From positions 1 through 8,428 of the forward strand of contig CAQYCU010000062.1 in NCBI GenBank assembly GCA_948919095.1: DNA of 8,428 nucleotides, read 5' to 3'. The stretch comes from an uncultured Clostridia bacterium (GTDB lineage: Bacteria > Bacillota > Clostridia > TANB77 > CAG-508). Position numbers and translations under genes: made by a program. This document shows, piece after piece, positions 7,351 to 8,428 of this stretch. The notes under the pieces are model-generated. The model worked only from the letters and a program-made list of their open reading frames with translations. It did not search any database and had not been told where the DNA came from. Each line of letters opens with the position of its first letter. Position 1 is the first letter of the stretch.

Positions 7351-7388
7351 AAAAAATATCTAATAAAATGATTTATTAGATATTTTTT
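7351..7388. terminator. Shared bidirectional intrinsic terminator
   Basis: Arms AAAAAATATCTAATAAA (7351-7367) and TTTATTAGATATTTTTT (7372-7388) are perfect 17-bp complements around the loop ATGA. The stem starts with six A and ends with six T, so either strand's transcript ends in a U-run. It lies 61 nt after the YqeG stop and 4 nt past the thyX stop, so it can end both convergent units. The stem has only one G-C pair, so efficiency depends on the length of the stem. Confidence 0.85.
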
Positions 7389-7392
7389 ATTT

Positions 7393-8067
7393 TTATTTTA
7401 ATTCGTATTTTGATATTTTTGCATATTTTTCTTTAGGAAAATCAGTATCATATTCAACTTCATTAAATAACTCAGGCATATCTTCTTTAAATTTTAATAA
7501 AAGAGGAATTAATAATTGTCTAATAGCTGGGTGAGTATGACTTGAACACCTTAATGAAAAAATATGTCTCCATTCTCTTATATTAGCTGTAAGTGTATAT
7601 TCAGCTGCAGTACTATGAGGAAGAAGCATTCTTAGTTGGTCTGGAAGACATCCTAAACTACTCATTTCAATATATGCCTTTTCAACATTTTTCATACACT
7701 CTTCCCAAATCTCATATTCCTTTGTTCCCTCTTCAATATGAACAGGTCTCATAAACTTTAATTCATTTCCAAATTTATCTTTACCATAATTACAGTAACG
7801 TGTACTTTCAATTGAAAAACTAGCAATTCTATGTCTTGTTAAATCTTTATATGTACCAATATCTCCTACAAGCTTTACAGAAATTTTCTCATGTTCTAAT
7901 ACTGACTCATGTCCTCTATTAATACAATTATTTAATAAATTTTTATAACTTGTATCTGTTATTTTGTCTTCTGAGCGATAGCAAATTCTACAAGCTCTCT
8001 CAATTCTCCTCATTATTTCTTTTCCATCATAATCTTCAACAAAAACTTCTGGTTCTATTAGTTTCAT
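7393..8067 (-). CDS. thyX: Flavin-dependent thymidylate synthase ThyX
   Basis: This 224-residue protein is the normal length for ThyX. It makes dTMP from dUMP with methylene-tetrahydrofolate as carbon donor and FAD/NADPH as reductant, so unlike ThyA it releases tetrahydrofolate rather than dihydrofolate. The signature RHRxxSxxxxSxR is present in full as RHRIASFSIESTR (78-90). Other conserved parts are HESVLEH (53-59), LRMLLPHSTAAEYTLTANIREWRH (about 145-168) and SSHTHPAIRQL (175-185). The ATG at 8067 is preceded by AGGAAG (8077-8082 on the minus strand) with a 9-nt gap, and a promoter lies further up. It stands alone and convergent with the activase operon. No thyA is visible here, so it may be the only thymidylate synthase; the rest of the genome is needed to tell. 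Confidence 0.97.
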   Translation of the reverse strand: MKLIEPEVFVEDYDGKEIMRRIERACRICYRSEDKITDTSYKNLLNNCINRGHESVLEHEKISVKLVGDIGTYKDLTRHRIASFSIESTRYCNYGKDKFGNELKFMRPVHIEEGTKEYEIWEECMKNVEKAYIEMSSLGCLPDQLRMLLPHSTAAEYTLTANIREWRHIFSLRCSSHTHPAIRQLLIPLLLKFKEDMPELFNEVEYDTDFPKEKYAKISKYELK

Positions 8068-8076
8068 ATTAATTTA

Positions 8077-8082
8077 CTTCCT
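8077..8082 (-). promoter_or_regulatory. Ribosome binding site of thyX
   Basis: AGGAAG on the minus strand, 9 nt before the ATG, lies within a longer purine run (AAGGAAAGGAAG). It directly abuts the base of the leader hairpin at 8088-8115. Confidence 0.65.
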
Positions 8083-8087
8083 TTCCT

Positions 8088-8115
8088 TAAATTAAAAATT
8101 ATTATTTTTAATTTA
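8088..8115 (-). promoter_or_regulatory. AT-only hairpin in the thyX leader
   Basis: TAAATTAAAAAT (8088-8099) and ATTTTTAATTTA (8104-8115) form a perfect 12-bp stem around a 4-nt loop, between the predicted transcription start and the ribosome binding site of thyX. It contains no G-C pair, so stability is low. It could protect the mRNA 5' end or just reflect the AT-rich background. Confidence 0.35.
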
Positions 8116-8124
8116 GTTTTTTAC

Positions 8125-8153
8125 TTTATATCATATTTGATTAATACATACAA
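8125..8153 (-). promoter_or_regulatory. Sigma-A promoter of thyX
   Basis: On the minus strand, TTGTAT (8148-8153) is followed after 17 bp by TATAAA (8125-8130), with an extended -10 TGA directly before it. Transcription would start near 8118, giving a leader of about 50 nt that contains the AT-only hairpin. Both hexamers deviate from consensus, but spacing and the TGn element support the call. Confidence 0.6.
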
Positions 8154-8202
8154 GTACTTTTTTAAATTTATCTTACAAATATTAAAATTATTATTTTTTC
8201 TA

Positions 8203-8232
8203 TTGACAAGTAAAACCTAAATGTGTTATTAT
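8203..8232 (+). promoter_or_regulatory. Promoter of the tRNA-Ser unit
   Basis: A perfect TTGACA (8203-8208) is followed after 18 bp by TATTAT (8227-8232), with an extended -10 TGT at 8224-8226. Transcription should start at about 8238-8240, at the foot of the hairpin 8237-8260. This is a strong vegetative promoter, as expected for stable RNA genes. Confidence 0.75.
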
Positions 8233-8236
8233 ATAT

Positions 8237-8260
8237 ACTGTTATGAGAAGTCATAACAGT
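8237..8260 (+). promoter_or_regulatory. Perfect inverted repeat at the tRNA-Ser transcription start
   Basis: ACTGTTATGA (8237-8246) and TCATAACAGT (8251-8260) are perfect 10-bp complements around GAAG. The repeat lies between the -10 box and the tRNA 5' end (8266), covering the predicted start point. As DNA it is placed like a repressor operator. As RNA it would be a 5' leader hairpin just before the RNase P cleavage site. Three G-C pairs per arm and perfect symmetry make it stand out from the surrounding AT-only repeats. There is no U-run after it, so it is not a terminator. Confidence 0.55.
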
Positions 8261-8265
8261 CATAC

Positions 8266-8357
<92 letters not shown>

Positions 8358-8379
8358 TTTTTTTAATTATATATAATAT

Positions 8380-8428
8380 GTAGGTGTACCCAAGTGGTTG
8401 AAGGGGCGAGTTTGCTAAACTTGTAGGG
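8380..8428 (+). tRNA. tRNA-Ser (anticodon GCU), cut at window end
   Basis: The 5' part of a second serine tRNA, 22 nt after the first and with no room for its own promoter, so probably co-transcribed. From the TA at positions 8-9 (8387-8388) the 5' end is placed at G8380. The D arm reads CCCAAGTGGTTGAAGGGG. The anticodon stem CGAGT/ACTTG (8407-8411, 8419-8423) encloses the loop TTGCTAA, with anticodon GCT at 8414-8416, decoding AGC and AGU. TAGGG begins the variable arm. The T arm and acceptor 3' side lie outside the window, so the exact 5' end is uncertain by a base or two. Confidence 0.9.

Noticed and set aside
8372..8377. TATAAT just before the second tRNA-Ser as its own -10 box
   Set aside because: It lies only 2 nt upstream of the tRNA 5' end, which leaves no room for initiation, and there is no -35 box 17 bp upstream (that position is inside the first tRNA).

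Overview
The window comes from a very AT-rich bacterium, most likely a Bacillota of the Clostridia type. Reasons: a GerMN-domain lipid-anchored or membrane protein, a YqeG-type HAD phosphatase, a flavin-dependent thymidylate synthase (ThyX), a giant BadF/HgdC-type acyl-CoA dehydratase activase of the kind common in anaerobes, strong GGAGG ribosome binding sites, A/T-ending codons and all-AT spacers. No taxonomic marker gene is present, so this is inference from gene content and composition.

Layout. Positions 1-1726 hold no convincing gene. The first ~460 bases are only about 7% G+C (hand count). From ~480 to ~1680 G+C rises to about 20%, and T greatly exceeds A on the plus strand. One 35-codon membrane-peptide ORF (1022-1129) and two tiny minus-strand ORFs are the only coding candidates there. 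A minus-strand GerMN protein follows (1727-2248). It is divergent from a plus-strand 1439-residue iron-sulfur protein (2464-6783) with a good sigma-A promoter. That protein carries two complete ASKHA ATPase modules, a Cys4 linker, a DUF2229-like segment and a COG3581-like C-terminal part in one chain. A YqeG-like HAD protein (to 7289) lies 26 nt downstream and appears to be in the same operon. This operon and the convergent thyX (7393-8067, minus) share one perfect 17-bp bidirectional terminator. Divergent from thyX, a promoter plus a perfect 10-bp-arm hairpin lead into tRNA-Ser(UGA), followed by tRNA-Ser(GCU), which is cut by the window end.

How the parts work together. The activase presumably couples ATP hydrolysis to low-potential electron transfer within one polypeptide, an anaerobic redox function. 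ThyX makes dTMP using FAD and NADPH. The GerMN protein suggests an envelope or spore-related role. The two serine tRNAs form a transcription unit. No mobile element, CRISPR array or rRNA is seen. The most unusual items are the pseudo-dimeric activase fused to its probable electron acceptor, the hairpin at the predicted tRNA-Ser transcription start, the Asp-to-Asn change in the YqeG motif IV, and the 1.7-kb AT-rich desert with an internal composition boundary.
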